NCBI RefSeq assembly: GCF_018340385.1
Contig: NC_056573.1
Location: 24,262,587-24,326,586, forward strand
Reading direction: 5' to 3'
DNA: 64,000 bases
DNA from: Cyprinus carpio
Lineage: Eukaryota > Chordata > Actinopteri > Cypriniformes > Cyprinidae
Position 1 is the stretch's first letter, and each line of letters opens with the position of its first letter. The notes under the pieces are model-generated. The model ran no database searches and was not told where the DNA came from. It was given only the letters and a program-made list of their open reading frames with translations. A program made the translations under genes and the position numbers. Of this stretch, positions 36,050-49,059 are shown in pieces.

Positions 36050-36420
36050 TGAAAAAGTTTATATACTCACCAGGGCTGCAGTTATCTGAATCCATTAAAT
36101 ACAGCTAAATTGTGAAATATTATTTCAGTTTAAAATAACTGTTTTCTATTTGAATATATTTTAAAATGTAATTTATTTCTGATGCAAAGCTGAGTATTCT
36201 GCATCATTACTCCAGTCTTCAGTGTCACATGATCCTTCAGAAATCATTCTAATAAGCTGATTTGCTGCTCAAGAAACATTAAAAGAACAGCATTTATTTG
36301 AATAGAAATCTAAATTATTTACTGTCGCTGTCACAATTAATTGTGTACTTGCTGAAAAAAGTTTTAATATATTTCACTAAAACATCTTACTGACCCCAAA
36401 CATTTGAACAGTAGTGTATC
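36050..36420 (+). mobile_element. dispersed cyprinid repeat, copy 3
   Basis: From 'tatactcaccagggctgc' through 'cttcagtgtcacatgatccttcag' to 'cttactgaccccaaacatttgaacagtagtgta', with a central deletion after 'gctgctcaagaaacatt'. Confidence 0.8.
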
Positions 36421-36481
36421 ACACAAGAACAATTATTCTTAAACGAATGTTTTGTAAATTCTGACACGTGGCTCCACATTT

Positions 36482-36505
36482 ACACACACACACACACACA
36501 CACAC
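36482..36505. repeat. (CA)n microsatellite
   Basis: About 12 CA units. Confidence 0.94.
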
Positions 36506-38219
36506 AGAAACTTGTACTTTTGCATGCTGGGATGCAGTCAAACCCATTTCCCAGCAGAAGTGGAAGCCATTATAGAGTCATTGTTTCATAGATGCCCTGC
36601 CACAGTTTGAAGGCCTCCCGCATGCTGTTGAGTCTGTGAGCTGGCAACAGATTGGTCCAATCGTACGGTGAGTGGGCAGGTTCAAGTGATCTCGCTGCTA
36701 AAATGTCCAACTGAACCCCTGAAATGTGTTCTGACACAACGACGGGCGGCACTCACAAATTTCCCACTATATGATGAGGACTGCTGGCCTCCTGACTAAA
36801 TAAAACACATTTAAAAACAAAAATCAACTAGCCTGGGAAGAAGTGAAAAAGATGTTGCATATGCTTTTTTGCTCTTTCTCTATCCCTATCAGATGCAAGA
36901 GATGTATGAAGGGATAGTTCAATGTCATCGATCGCTTGCAGGCAATTAATGTCTTGCTTAATTGCTTAAGTCTATCAACAGCTTTCAATTTGGCTTGAAA
37001 GCCGTTTTCTTCTCTCTATTTTGCTGCAATCACAAGACACTAAACCAAAATATGCAAATAACTGCCCCGAACGAGATATTACATCCTGATCTCTAACCAT
37101 TAGATGGGGATTTGTGTTTATTAGTATAATAAAAAGGATATTTTGGAAAGCATCAAGCACAGGTGTCAGAGTCCTTTTTTCTCTTTCTTTCATACACACA
37201 CACACAAACACACAGATAATAAGAATGAAAAAAGCGATGAAAATTTTTAACACGAATACCCTGCTCTCCCTACTGATTTTTCCTCTCCGTTTCGGTTGCC
37301 GTGGAAACTGTAAGCGATGTTCAACGGGGCTGGAGAAAGAGAGAAATATATCGCCGCCAGTCTCATTTTCACCCACTGAGAGCATATGTGTGATCAAATA
37401 TTTGACTTTTGTTTGACACATATATGTGTTCGGATACGCCAGCCATTGGGCTGAGAAGGTAATGGTGGGAAGGACGGCTTCAGTGTGGGATTGAAGGTTG
37501 CCAATGTTTTGAATATCTGTGATATCTGAGGGTTTTCTTTTCTGGAGGACTACACAAATATATATATTTATAAGGAGATTTCACCAGATAGAATACATCA
37601 CTGCATTTATACTGCCTGAGCTTTTGGCATATTATTATTAACCATATATTGTATCAGCCAATATCAATGTTTTTTTTTTTTTTTTGTTGTTGTTTTTTAT
37701 GGTCTAATTGTCTAATTTGGCTAATATAAGACAGAGATAATTTTTTTTCTCCAAATTGTGTATTCTCCTTCTAAAGCCCGATTCGGATGGTAATTGTTTC
37801 TCATGTGGACGTCTGTAAAAATAAATTGACATATCACCTCAGTGATAAAACTCATGGATTCGGATGGCGATCTGTTCACAGAGGAGGAGTGAGTTCTGTG
37901 ATCCGACAAACCTGGGAACGCGCTGCTCACGTGACCAGTCACATAATTGCCTGCTGTAAATAAAATGAATTTAAAACTACAATGAAATGTTGTATTTAAT
38001 TTTTATTAACTAAACAAAAAAAAAAAAAAAAAACAACAAAACAAACGCACATCACAATATTAATTAAATTAAATAAACTAAACAACAAAATTTAACTAAT
38101 AAGACTTTATTGTAGTGTTACCAATAACTAAAACAAATAAATAAAAAATAATAAATGCAATAGAGATACATTTCAAAAACCTGATAAAAAATTTAAAAAA
38201 AAAACTTTTTTTGGCATTT

Positions 38220-38514
38220 TGGGGAAGTCGTGGCCTAGTGTTTAGAGTTTGACTCCTAACCCTAAGGTTGTGGGTTCTAGTCTATGGCCGGCAATACCAC
38301 GACTGAGGTGCCCTTGAGCAAGGCACCATTTCCCCCAACTGCTCCCCGGGCACTGCAGCATAAATGGCTGCCCACTGCTTCGGGTGTGTGTGTTCATGGT
38401 GTGTGTGTGTGTGTGTTCACTGCTGTGTGTGTGAACTTGGATGGGTTAAATGCAGAGCACGAATCCTGAGTATGGGTCACCATACTTGGCTGTATGTCAC
38501 GTCACTTTCACTTT
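38220..38514 (+). mobile_element. tRNA-headed SINE, copy 2
   Basis: Full-length copy from 'ggggaagtcgtggcctagtg' to 'tgtcacgtcactttcac', with a GT expansion in the body at 38390-38420. Confidence 0.88.
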
Positions 38515-38786
38515 TTTCAACAAATTTACTATATTACTTTTTTTAATTGATCTGAATTTTTTAAGAAATCTGATCTGTGACTTAAAAACCATAATATGAT
38601 CCGAACCGCTCCGTGGCTAAAAATGAAGATGGTGTCTGAAAGTTGTAATTGGTGGTCAGTTTGTGTGTAAATATACACACTAAACAAGCTGTTTCTAAAC
38701 TGAAAACAAAATGCAAAAAAACATAAAACTACAATAATACCTCCAGAAGAAGCTCTTAAAAAACCTTTTAAAAAAAAAAAAAAAAT

Positions 38787-38857
38787 AAAGAAAAACATTT
38801 AGCAGTGACTACAATGAAAATGTAAAGAAAAACATTTAGCAGTGACTACAATGACTA
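38787..38857. repeat. 37-bp tandem duplication
   Basis: 'aaagaaaaacatttagcagt...' occurs twice with a 37-base offset. Confidence 0.93.
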
Positions 38858-39019
38858 TTCAATACTAATCATAATTACAATAAATAAAATCCACAAAAAC
38901 CAAAAAACAATAAAAAACAATCAAAAACAACCAACATCTTCCACATTTAGTATCTAAACAATATTTTTTTTCACTCCTCCCCTCCTTGCATCCAAATAAT
39001 TACACTTTTACATAATTAC

Positions 39020-39470
39020 ATTTGAAGGCCGCTGAGACATTGATGGTTTCTCCCTGTTCCACTCCTGAGGCCATGCAATCCTTGACGATCCCTGATGCCT
39101 GCCGAAACCGTGGCAACCGTCAACTCATTATCTCACGAGAAGACCCCCATGGCAACCGCAAGGGAAGTCAAATCATATCATAAACGTCGACTGGGGATAA
39201 CCATTTAAAAACATTCTTAACCAACTCATTAATGAACCATGTTACCACGCACTTCATATTGCGTCTGTTAAAAAGCAATTACAGCAAACCGTACTTAAGC
39301 GAGATAGATATCCAGCCAAATGGGTACATAGGAGGCTGTGCTGAGACTTAATTATGTTATACGGAGATGTTTAATGATCATTTGCTTATCAGACGATCAA
39401 ACACGTATGCGTGAAATCGATCACTGACACCAGTTTCTCATTTGCCACAGCTTAGTGAAACTGATTTGTA
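39020..39470. promoter_or_regulatory. repeat-free stretch with clustered GGCAACC motifs, possible enhancer
   Basis: The segment lacks recognised repeats and has 'gtggcaaccgt' (39109) and 'catggcaaccg' (39148), half-sites resembling RFX X-box sequence, followed by homeodomain-like TAAT words. Function is inferred from composition only. Confidence 0.15.
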
Positions 39471-39660
39471 TTAGTTAAATGAGCAAGCACCTGATTGTCT
39501 GAGCTCCATCATATTCTCCAATCAGTGAGCATGTTACTAAAACAAACTAAATAAATGACATGTACTAAAATTATAAGAAGCCTTTTTCTCATGTCCTGAT
39601 CCCATTCTTACTTCTTTCTCACCTCTATTTTTTCTGTTTACACTTGATCCTATAAGAGTA

Positions 39661-39931
39661 AATGAAAGTGACGTGACATACAGCCAAGTATGGTGACCCA
39701 TACTCAGAATTTGTGCTCTGCATTTAACCCATCCAAAGTGCACACACACAGCAGTGAACACACACCCGGAGCAGTGGGCAGCCATTTATGCTGAGGCACC
39801 CGGAGAGCAGTTGGGGGTTCGTTGCCTTGCTCAAGGGGCACCTCAGTTGTGGTATTGCCGGCCTGAGACTCGAACCCACAACCTTAGGGTTAAGAGTCAA
39901 ACTCTCTAACCACTAGTCCACAACTTCCTTT
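39661..39931 (-). mobile_element. tRNA-headed SINE, copy 3 (minus strand)
   Basis: Tail 'aagtgacgtgacatacagcc' to head 'actctctaaccactagtccac'; it is inverted relative to copy 2, 1.15 kb away. Confidence 0.88.
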
Positions 39932-40424
39932 GAAATAAAGGAAAAATGCTGTTTTAAACACATAAAATGTTTTGAAAACTTGTGTTTTTCAAAAATTCCT
40001 ATTAATGTCTGATATATTGACTACATGGGATGTCTCTTAATCTTAACCCCAACACCCCCCCCACACACACACACAAACACACACACCCTTTAAATTCTAT
40101 AATTAATTCAAATTTTTTAATTCCTAAACACCATTAATGTTTTGGGGAGTTGCACCACATGGCATTTTAAAGCTTAAATTAATGAGTAAGTAAATAAAAT
40201 AAACAAAAATTCTAAATCTAAATTCAACTGAAATACAACTATAAAATTTAATCAATTAAAAAACATGCTGATCATGGAAGAGGTGTTATTCATACCTGTT
40301 GTTGTAGACATTATTTGCATTTTTAAACTATTTAAAGTCTTATGAATAAATAGACATAAAAAAGCATCATAATTGGACAATAAAATGAAGATAAAAAAAA
40401 TAAATTGTGCCAATAAGTAACCAC

Positions 40425-40455
40425 CTAGCAAACACCCAGAACACCCTATAGTGAC
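40425..40455. repeat. short 'ccacctagcaaacaccc' fragment
   Basis: Fragment of the 'tagcaacc' minisatellite family. Confidence 0.4.
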
Positions 40456-41374
40456 ATCAAAGCTTTTTCCCCTCCAAATTTTATTGATGGAGTTTAAATT
40501 GTGTTTTTAAAAGATAATTCACAGCTGGCAACTTTAATAAAAGTTGGCTGCTTATGGAGTATTACACGACTAGAGAAAACTGTGGCAAAAAAAGGTAGGA
40601 AAAGTTCAACACCCATAATGCACTGGGCTCAATAATACAAAAATCCAACAAGTAAACAAAAAAAAAACCCTTAATCTTCAAAAAATCCACTGAATCCACT
40701 GGATATGTGAAAAATGCATTATCCAGCAGACTTTTGCTGACAAAAAAATGGGGATATATTAGTAACACGGGTAACACAGAAAAATAAGACGCATTGTTTA
40801 TTTACTTATACTATTGACACTGTAGCAATTTGGAGAACTTACCCTTCAAGTCTCAAGAACACCTTTTACCCTGGTAAGAGGAACTGTGTGATTTCTACAT
40901 CACCAAATGTAATTACACACACAAAAAAAAAATACCAACAGTTTCACTGTAATATTCTCCTTGTCTGTCACTGGTCATCAAACACATAGCCCCGCCCTTA
41001 AACTCACGCCATTGGCTGAATTAATGTTGCTTTGTTAGGCTGACCAACCAAAACAACGTTTTTTTAACAACATTTACACTTTTCAGGCCAATCAACCTAC
41101 AAATGTCTTACTTATAGTTATCTGCATATTAAGGATGCATTTTAACATGACACAACACATATTCCAGACATTACAATCGCAAAGTGAGACAAATTGTGAA
41201 CCGTTCAGCTGTGCAACAGGCGTTCTCCAAGCGACGACGCAAACTGCACACGATAGATGTGTTTTTGTGCCTCCTAACAAAGACATTTCTCTCTCTTTCT
41301 CTCTGCATGTGTCAGTCTGACAGTCTTGTCAGATTAACTGCCTAGTTAAGAACCACTGTTGTTTGCTTGTTTGT

Positions 41375-41376
41375 GC

Positions 41377-41454
<78 letters not shown>

Positions 41455-41455
41455 A

Positions 41456-41521
<66 letters not shown>
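41375..41521. repeat. complex (GT)n microsatellite with GA interruptions
   Basis: About 145 bp of GT units broken by 'ggtgtgtgagtgagtg' and a later GA. Confidence 0.97.
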
Positions 41522-41523
<2 letters not shown>

Positions 41524-43401
41524 AGCTTCATTGTTCCCTGCAGTGATTTCTGTTTCTGTTTCCAGATACAGTGAGTGAGCAGTTAGTGGATTAACTCTCT
41601 CCTACAGGGAATCGTGGGCAATATTGTGCTGTATGACAGGCGTAATAAAATATAAGGCCTGTCTTTAGTAACAGTAAAAGCTGTTAGGCAGAAGCAGTGG
41701 TGTCTATAGTGCTCTTCAGTTCTGGTGATTTGGGAAATCATGTGAAAATCAATGCTGAAATTACACTATTGGGTTCAGTGCTCTATTTATCAACAGACAC
41801 AGATGAGAACGTGTCGTCATAGAAAAAACTGAAAAAGGGACGTAAAGTGATTTGAGTATTAATTGGCTTGTTGGATAAAATGTGTTACTCAGTGGACAGA
41901 AGACGGGGAGAGTAAGCATTGCTATCAGGTTGCTAGGGTGTTCTATCATTTCCCCAGCAAAGTTTAATTGCTTAGAAAAGTAATAGCACACCTCTTCTGA
42001 ACAAACTGCATGATTTGAGGCATCATTCAATGTCAGTAGCGGAAACAGTGTGAGACAGGTTATGTGCTAAAGTTAAATATTTAGGATTAGCAGTAACACA
42101 AATAAAATATAACTCAATTTAGTGGTTTCTTGAAGAGTTCCCTTCCCCACCTCATAAAATCACACTTATCAGTGGGCTAAAATACATTTTCAATTATTTT
42201 GAGCTTTTATGACTGATGCACTGGCATTTGGATTTCACACATTATTCATGAATGAATTCATGAAGACAAAGCATATTTTCATTTTCTTTATCAGTCATGA
42301 AAATATTGCTGTTGCGTGTGCGTGTGTGTGTGTTGGCTTTTGGGAAACCGCATAATTACTTTGTTTTCCCAATAAAACAGATACAAAAAGTATACTTTGG
42401 AAGTATTACTTTCATAGTTATTACAAATCAGCTAATCCAAGCAACAACAGCCTTCATACACAATGTTTCAGAAAGACAGAATCATATATTATATAGGACA
42501 GATAAATCAGCTGAATCAGAATTTGCATACTATATATTTATGCATATATAATATTAATCTATAATAATGTAATAATGCATATACATAATAATGCAGAACA
42601 GATAGTTCAGCTTAACCAGAATTTATTCTGGTTGGATTTTCCTACTTGGAAAAGCAATAGAATGAAAAATGAATTCTCACTTCCAACATGGAAACTTATA
42701 GGTATATGACACCTTCAGGTTTGGGATTCGGAGTAGGAATTTCCCACATTTGAATTTAATAACACTAACCCTAACATTACACAAAGAAGCCTGACTGGTG
42801 TATTATTTCAGTATGTTTTCAAAGTATGCATCTTTTAATACTTCTATTCTAATATGCCATATGCAATCCTTTGCACTACAGAAGAACATTGTTTTGTCAT
42901 GTCCTACTACATACTCCAAAGTTCATACTTTCAATTAATTGGGATTTCACCTAGAAATGCTCAAGGAGAGACAGATCTTGTTCATCCTGTAAGCACTCTC
43001 GGCTGACGGTCACTGGCCACATGGACTGCTATTCACAGCAGAGAGTGAGTGTTCAAAAGCAACAGTCAGTTTGAATGAGGGATATAGACAGGGACGGCAC
43101 GGGAAATCTGTATTCCACAGTCATTCCTTACGACTGTGACAGCTAAGGACACCTCAAGAACGCCAGCGCCTCCACACACAAACACACACACACGCCCAAT
43201 GATTTCTTATTGCTAACTGTGCTCTGCCATCCTGCCCTCCCTCTCACCTGCAAACTGTCATCACAAACACACACTACCATAAATATTCACTCACTCAATC
43301 TAGCTTGTTCTCCATATATATTCAGATGAGAGGTTAAACCCATTGAATAAAACAAGAGAGACTAAAGCTGTGCAATAATCTAGGTCACCTTCATCTCAAT
43401 C

Positions 43402-43421
43402 AAACACACACACACACACAC
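43402..43421. repeat. (CA)n microsatellite
   Basis: About 10 CA units. Confidence 0.93.
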
Positions 43422-44124
43422 AGAAACCGCACTCACACACATGCACTATGTGGCTTCTTGACTTTGTGTTCTGGGCCCATTCATCATACTCCTAATTCTT
43501 CATATTGATTTGTGGCAAACACAAGCACAGAACCCTTTCCGAGCTCTGAGCTGCTGTAATAGTGTTTCTGTTAGTTTGTCTGAACACATGGGGCTTTAGA
43601 TAAAGTGACTCTGCGGAGACATCAGCTACATTTGTGATTCTAGTGCACTGCATAGTGTGCAGTCCATCCATCTATCTATCTATCATCTATCAATCTAAAT
43701 TCAAAATGCAATGCTGCATATCCTCTGTTCATCTATTCTATTCAAACTGAACTCTAATTCAGGAATTTAAATTCTGAATGGTGCTCAATCCTGGAGCATT
43801 CGATTAAAAAATTGCATGTGAAACAGCACATAGTATGCAACAATAAACATTTCAGCAGTGTAATGCATGACCTCATATGATCGCATGTTTAATTTGCAGT
43901 GATTGCCATCCAATTATCAACTCATTATTAAAATATTTGTAGAATATTTTTATTTATAGAATAAATAAATAATACACAAATAAATAGTGAATAATAAAGA
44001 AATTATAGATAGACAGAGGTTTATTAATTTCACTTTTGGTGTGAAAGGGCCTTTACAGTTGCCAAAAATATAACTTCTGGGTTTTTGCTATTAAAAACAA
44101 ATAAACAAGCCCAGCCCAGGTGAC

Positions 44125-44257
44125 AAAAAGCAACATAATGCATTGCTTTCCATTACTTTCTGTAAAAAAAAAAAAAAAAAACAATTACAGATTAAGTTGG
44201 CTTTTTGTGGAGTAATGCATTCATTTTAAAAGTAACTTTCCCCAACACTGATTGTAA
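44125..44257 (-). mobile_element. MITE fragment ending 'aaaagtaactttccccaacactg'
   Basis: The complement of the common 'cagtgttggggaaagttac' end, plus 'taatgcatt' words. A weak relative is at 57085-57230. Confidence 0.5.
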
Positions 44258-44689
44258 GTCAGAACACTTGGAAAACTAACAGATGACTTGGAGCGTATTG
44301 CATTCTAGGATACAATATTCACAATCAGTATAATCTACTTGTATTTTGCACATTTTGACAATTGTATTAGGTCATCCTTTCATTCCATGCATACAAAAAT
44401 ATTAGTAGTATTCGGTGGTATAAATATGCTGGTAAAATAGAATGAGTTGCATGTGCCACTCATTACATACCCACAAGCACTGCATTACCAGCTGATGAAT
44501 GAATCATCTTTATTTTATCACATAGACAGCCTTACTGGATAATATGCTCTTTCCTTAAGAGCTTGTCTTTCTGCCCATTTTTCCGTAAAGAGACTTAAGG
44601 CAATACTGGATTTTTTTTATTGGGGTGGAAGCTAAATGTCGTAATGCACTTTCCAATTTTCTGGCCAATTTATATGCTAATGAGCATTG

Positions 44690-44900
44690 TACATCTACAT
44701 TAGATTGGCTGGCAGACAGCAGGACGATCAGGTGATTTTCTGCTCTCTTTCTCCTTCTGTGTAATTAAAGGGGCCGACGAACAGCTCAACATGGCTGTAC
44801 AAACCCACCCCTTCACCTCTCTCCAGCTCTCCTTCTCTCCCGGGGAGGTTTCATAGGACAGAACTGATTGGTATGGTGAGTGTGTTTCTAGGTTTAACAG
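44690..44900. other. repeat-free GC-richer stretch
   Basis: Contains 'gtgtaattaaaggggccgacg' and no known repeat. Possibly conserved non-coding DNA; not testable here. Confidence 0.12.
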
Positions 44901-45202
44901 GTCTGCATGCTCTTTTTACAGCTGCTGGAATGGGATCGCTATCAGGGGCAGGAAAACTCCGTATCTGTAGCCTTCTCGGAGTATGTCATTGTATTCTCTG
45001 CACCTCTCACCTTCTTTATCTCTATGGTACACTGCAAATAAAACCATCCTAGAATGCCTACAAGAACGCCATCACAGATACCTCTGACATATCAGCAAGT
45101 CTGGTCCACACTGCAGCTTATTCTGGCCAAGAACCGCCCACTTAAAACGGGAAGAGTGCATCTGACTGCGTGACGTGTGATGTGACTGTGTGGCAATTAG
45201 AC

Positions 45203-45420
45203 TTAAAGGGGTACTTCACTCAAAAATTTTAATTTAAATCAAAATCATTTACTCACCCTCAAGTTGTTCCAGACCTGTATGATTTTCTTTCTACTAAACA
45301 CTGAAGAAGATATTTTGAAGAATGTTAGTAACCAAGCAGTTGATGGTAGCCATTGACGTCCATAGTATATTTAGCCATATCATGTAAGTCAATGGCTACC
45401 TACAACTCTGTGGTTATCCA
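45203..45420 (+). mobile_element. foldback MITE, 'TTAAAGGGG..CTTCACTC' family, copy 2
   Basis: 'ttactcaccctcaagttgtt', 'gaagatattttgaagaatg', then 'ggtagccattgacgtcc' and its near-inverse 'taagtcaatggctacc'. Confidence 0.75.
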
Positions 45421-45479
45421 CTGTAATGAATGGCACATCACAATGGGAGCACCCTTTCATCTGCTGTGATGAAAGGAAC

Positions 45480-46610
45480 AGTAAGTTTACTGGACTCTCA
45501 ACCCACACCTCCACAGAGGTACCACAAACAAAGAGCCAGTTGGGCAAAAGAGATAAGGCTGAAAACATGATTGCCAGGACAAGAATGACTTCTTAAGCGC
45601 TCCATTGATCACAGACTGGTCTTGTTACCATTTTTCCTTTGTTCACCACAGTCCTTCATTCTAGAGACCTTCGTGTGAATGACCATGACCCCCTCCAACT
45701 CACCAAACCCGTTTTGGGGTTAATTGGCCTGACCATGTGGCAGGCAAAATTGAACAAAGAAACAACTGGACAACTGGAAATCATTAAAATGGACAGAAAA
45801 CCTGCAAGGAACACAATCTACAACCACATATTTGTATTCAAGTAACTGTGTACATTCAGCGGAAACTGGCCCTAGGATGACAACCCATCTAAGTCCACTC
45901 ACCAACACATAAAGGAATAACTGAGCAATACTTCAACAGTCAAGTTTGGACTCCGTAGATTCAGTAGAGTGTCCTACACAACTCCTGCAGTTGCTTTCTC
46001 CTGTTGACAAGAGTCTACGCAACTTCCATCACCTTACCTACAGCTCTCTGGAAAACACAGGGATTTCAAAGACTCAGCACTGCTGAAGAACAATCCACGC
46101 CTCTCCCACTGCAAGCCACCAGGACGCCCAGTGGAGGATATCCACCATCGCCGGACTGATCACCCAACCAAGTACAACATAAATATAAGCTTATCAAACC
46201 TCTTTGGCCTTGGCACTAGGTTATTGCCTATATGTGATTGTTTCCTGTGTAGAGACTGCTCATCTTCGGTCAGTTTATAACACTAGGGCTATCTGTAGTA
46301 ATGTAATGTAATGCCCATTTGCTATCAACCCAACTGCCATGAGAAACCATACCTGACTTCTCCATAAGACTGCTTACAGCACAACTCTCTCTCCCATTGC
46401 TTTGCCCCAATCCCACTGTTTTAACCATTTGCTTAAATTCGTTTTCATTGATGGTTTTGTGTGTTAGTCTGTGGTTATTTCTGATTTGTTGATTTCAATT
46501 ATTCTTTAGTAGTTTTAGTTATTCTCCAGTGTAGTACATAGCGTGTGTGATATTTTACTCTTGTATATCTTTTGGTCAATAAATTAATTGTCATTGCAAC
46601 TGTATTGTTC
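45480..46610 (+). repeat. unidentified dispersed repeat or retroelement-like segment
   Basis: Base composition is closer to even than in the neighbours, with no long frame. The right end has 'ggtcaataaattaattgtc', carrying an AATAAA signal. The text feels like a repeated cyprinid element (LTR or non-autonomous), but no ends or duplications are visible. Confidence 0.3.
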
Positions 46611-46779
46611 TTGTGTTGATAATCAGAGGCTCTACAAGTTATCTATGATCTCCCAAACCTCCTCCAGTTTATATAATTCTGATTTATTCAACAATCTTGA
46701 TTGTCTTTTACTCTTAAGGCGAAATTCCTGGCTGGTGTCCCGTAAGAGAGGGAGAAGCAACCACACAACAACATGCTAA

Positions 46780-46890
46780 AACACCTACAACATCCTAGCA
46801 ACTGAATAGCAACATGCTTAGCTCAAAACACCCTGAATAGCAACATGCTTAGCTAAAAACACCTAATAAAAAGCTCAAAACACCTTAGAA
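46780..46890. repeat. 'agcaacatgcttagc' minisatellite
   Basis: Units 'ctgaatagcaacatgcttagct' repeat with 'aaaacacct' spacers. Confidence 0.7.
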
Positions 46891-46891
46891 C

Positions 46892-47110
46892 AAAGTCTAA
46901 GTGACGTGACAACCAAGTATGGTGACCCAACAAATTCATGCTCTGCAAAACACAGAGCAGTGAACACACATCCTAGCAACTGAATAGCAACATGCTTAGC
47001 AGTTGGGGTTTCAAACCTAAAGTCATTATTGAAGCAAAAGAACTGTACATGCAGCACTTCCTGCCGGCCCGAGATTCGAACTCATTTGATTGGGAGTCCG
47101 ACTCTCTATG
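46892..47110 (-). mobile_element. rearranged tRNA-headed SINE, copy 4 (minus strand)
   Basis: Tail 'taagtgacgtgacaaccaag' and head 'ctgccggcccgagattcgaa' are present, but the middle is replaced by minisatellite text 'cctagcaactgaatagcaac' and unrelated sequence. Confidence 0.6.
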
Positions 47111-47117
47111 AATGAAC

Positions 47118-47560
47118 TGCTCACCAAAGCTTCATTTATTTGATTAAAAATATTTGACATTTTTTAGATTCTTCTGCTCACCAAAGCTTCATTTATTTGA
47201 TTAAAAATACAGTAAAAACAGTAATATTCTGAAATATTATTTCAATCAAAAATAACCATTTTGTATTTTAATTAGTATTTTAATGTAATTTATTCCTGTG
47301 ATGCAAAGCTGAATTTTAAGCACCATTACTCCGGTCTACAATGTCACATGATCCTTTAGAAATCATTCAAATATGTTGATTTGCTGTTCAAGAAACATTT
47401 TTATTGTGATCAATGTTGAAAACAGTTAGGATGCTTAATATTTTGTAAAATCATCCTTTTTTTCAGCATTCATTTCTTCTCACTTTTAAACAACTGCATG
47501 CATCATTAATGAATAAAAATTAATACATAAAAAATTTATTTAAAAAAGAAAAACTGTATG
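47118..47560 (+). mobile_element. dispersed cyprinid repeat, copy 4, with a 57-bp internal tandem duplication
   Basis: 'gctcaccaaagcttcattta' occurs at 47119 and 47176; the remainder matches the family through 'aagaaacattttt'. Confidence 0.8.
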
Positions 47561-48665
47561 TATACATGCTTGACCTTTAAGGTCCAAATTTTGTCTGCAA
47601 ACTTGTAAACATACATTTGTTCATTCGCAACCTGATAAATACCTATGCACCCGGACTCTTTGAAGCTGCATAAAAAACAGCCAATCTCACTGGAGCTTGC
47701 CATTTTAAAAATGATTTTGCAATTACAGTGTGCAATATGCGTCTAACAATCTGAGGCCTTCCCTGACATAATGTTACTTTATATGTCAGTTTGGCCCATT
47801 CCCAACCCAGTCGACATCAAAAGATAAGACACGCTCGCACTTTGTCTTTCACTGTTGACAGCAAATCATCAGAATCAGCCATCAGAAAAAAACTGACAGT
47901 GTGCCATAAGATCAGTCTCCTCAACAGCATGCCAATGTCACAATAATATCATTCCAAAGCGTGAGAAATACATTTCTGCAGCACTGTAAAGGCCGCGCAA
48001 TATTCCACCCGTGTCACAGAGACAACAACACTGTGATATTGCATCAAAACACAATATTGAGTGATGTATTGAGCTCTGCAGAAAGACCAATGAGACAAAT
48101 ACTCATACAGTAGAAGCAGAGATGGATGAAGTGAAAGCAAGAGAGATGGAAGGGGAGAAAGAGAAAGAAAGGTGCTGGCAGACTAATTAAGCCAAAGGAA
48201 GTTTCAAAATATAGGGTTTAATTCAAAAGGTGGGACATTCTGACAGATGTGACACACTTGACAGCAAATTAAAGTGATGATAAGAGCAATATCACCTGAT
48301 ACTCAAACTTGCAAACTTAAAAAAAAAAAAAAAACTAAAACCTAAATGAAGGTGTTAAATGAATTATGAATTAATTCTTCATCTCACACCAAATTTAACA
48401 CAATTTAACAAACTCTAGGAGATGCTGTCATCTCTTATGTTAAAGGTGATGTCATTTTTATGTCAAAATAATAGGAAAAATCTGTACTGTTATTTAATGT
48501 ACAAAAATAACTAGTTAGCTATTTGGAGTTTGACTTGTTACATAACATAAATGACTGTGACATGCGGTGCGGTCAAACAACCTTAAATGGTGAAGCTTCT
48601 AGGGGAGAGATGCTATTACTTTTCTAAGTAATGAAAAACTTTTCTTCAACTGGCAAATGACAAAA

Positions 48666-48987
48666 TGTCATGACACACACTGGGAGCACGGGAACGAAAG
48701 AGTGAGGAGACGAGGAGTAAAGCAAAATCCAAAGTATTTAATAAACACAAAGCAGGTAACACAGGAACACAGGAACACAGGAAACACAGAACACGAAATG
48801 ACATTTAACAGCGGATGGGAAATAAGGGGCAGAACACACTTTAAATACACAGAAACTAATGGGACACACCAGGGATCAATAGAACTAAATGGGAATAGGA
48901 ACAGGAAAAACCAAATATGGGCATAATCACAAAATGGAGCACGTGGGGGAGGAAAACACAATACGAGACATGGAACAGAGTATGACA
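48666..48987 (-). mobile_element. solo-LTR-like element (322 bp)
   Basis: The ends TGTCATGACA and GTATGACA are inverted, with TG...CA boundaries and A-rich, near-matching flanks. Its minus strand has 'gtgtttattaaatac' (AATAAA on the complement strand is displaced, ATTAAA present). Layout resembles 30257-30453. The long minus-strand open frame across it is not a gene. Confidence 0.5.
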
Positions 48988-49059
48988 AAAAATAAATAAA
49001 AAAAATTAACCGTGCAAAACACTCTGAATACATTGACAACTGTATAGCAACTCAATAAA

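Noticed and set aside
36570..36752. 60-codon minus-strand frame without low complexity
   Set aside because: It looks more protein-like than most, but no family is recognised and no exon-matching phase with sema6b could be shown.
36975..37421. 148-codon minus-strand open frame, longest in the window
   Set aside because: No recognisable domain, includes a translated CA tract, and has no splice-site or codon-use support.
48668..49039. 123-codon minus-strand open frame
   Set aside because: It lies across an LTR-like repeat, is rich in Cys, Phe and Ser from low-complexity DNA, and matches no known protein.
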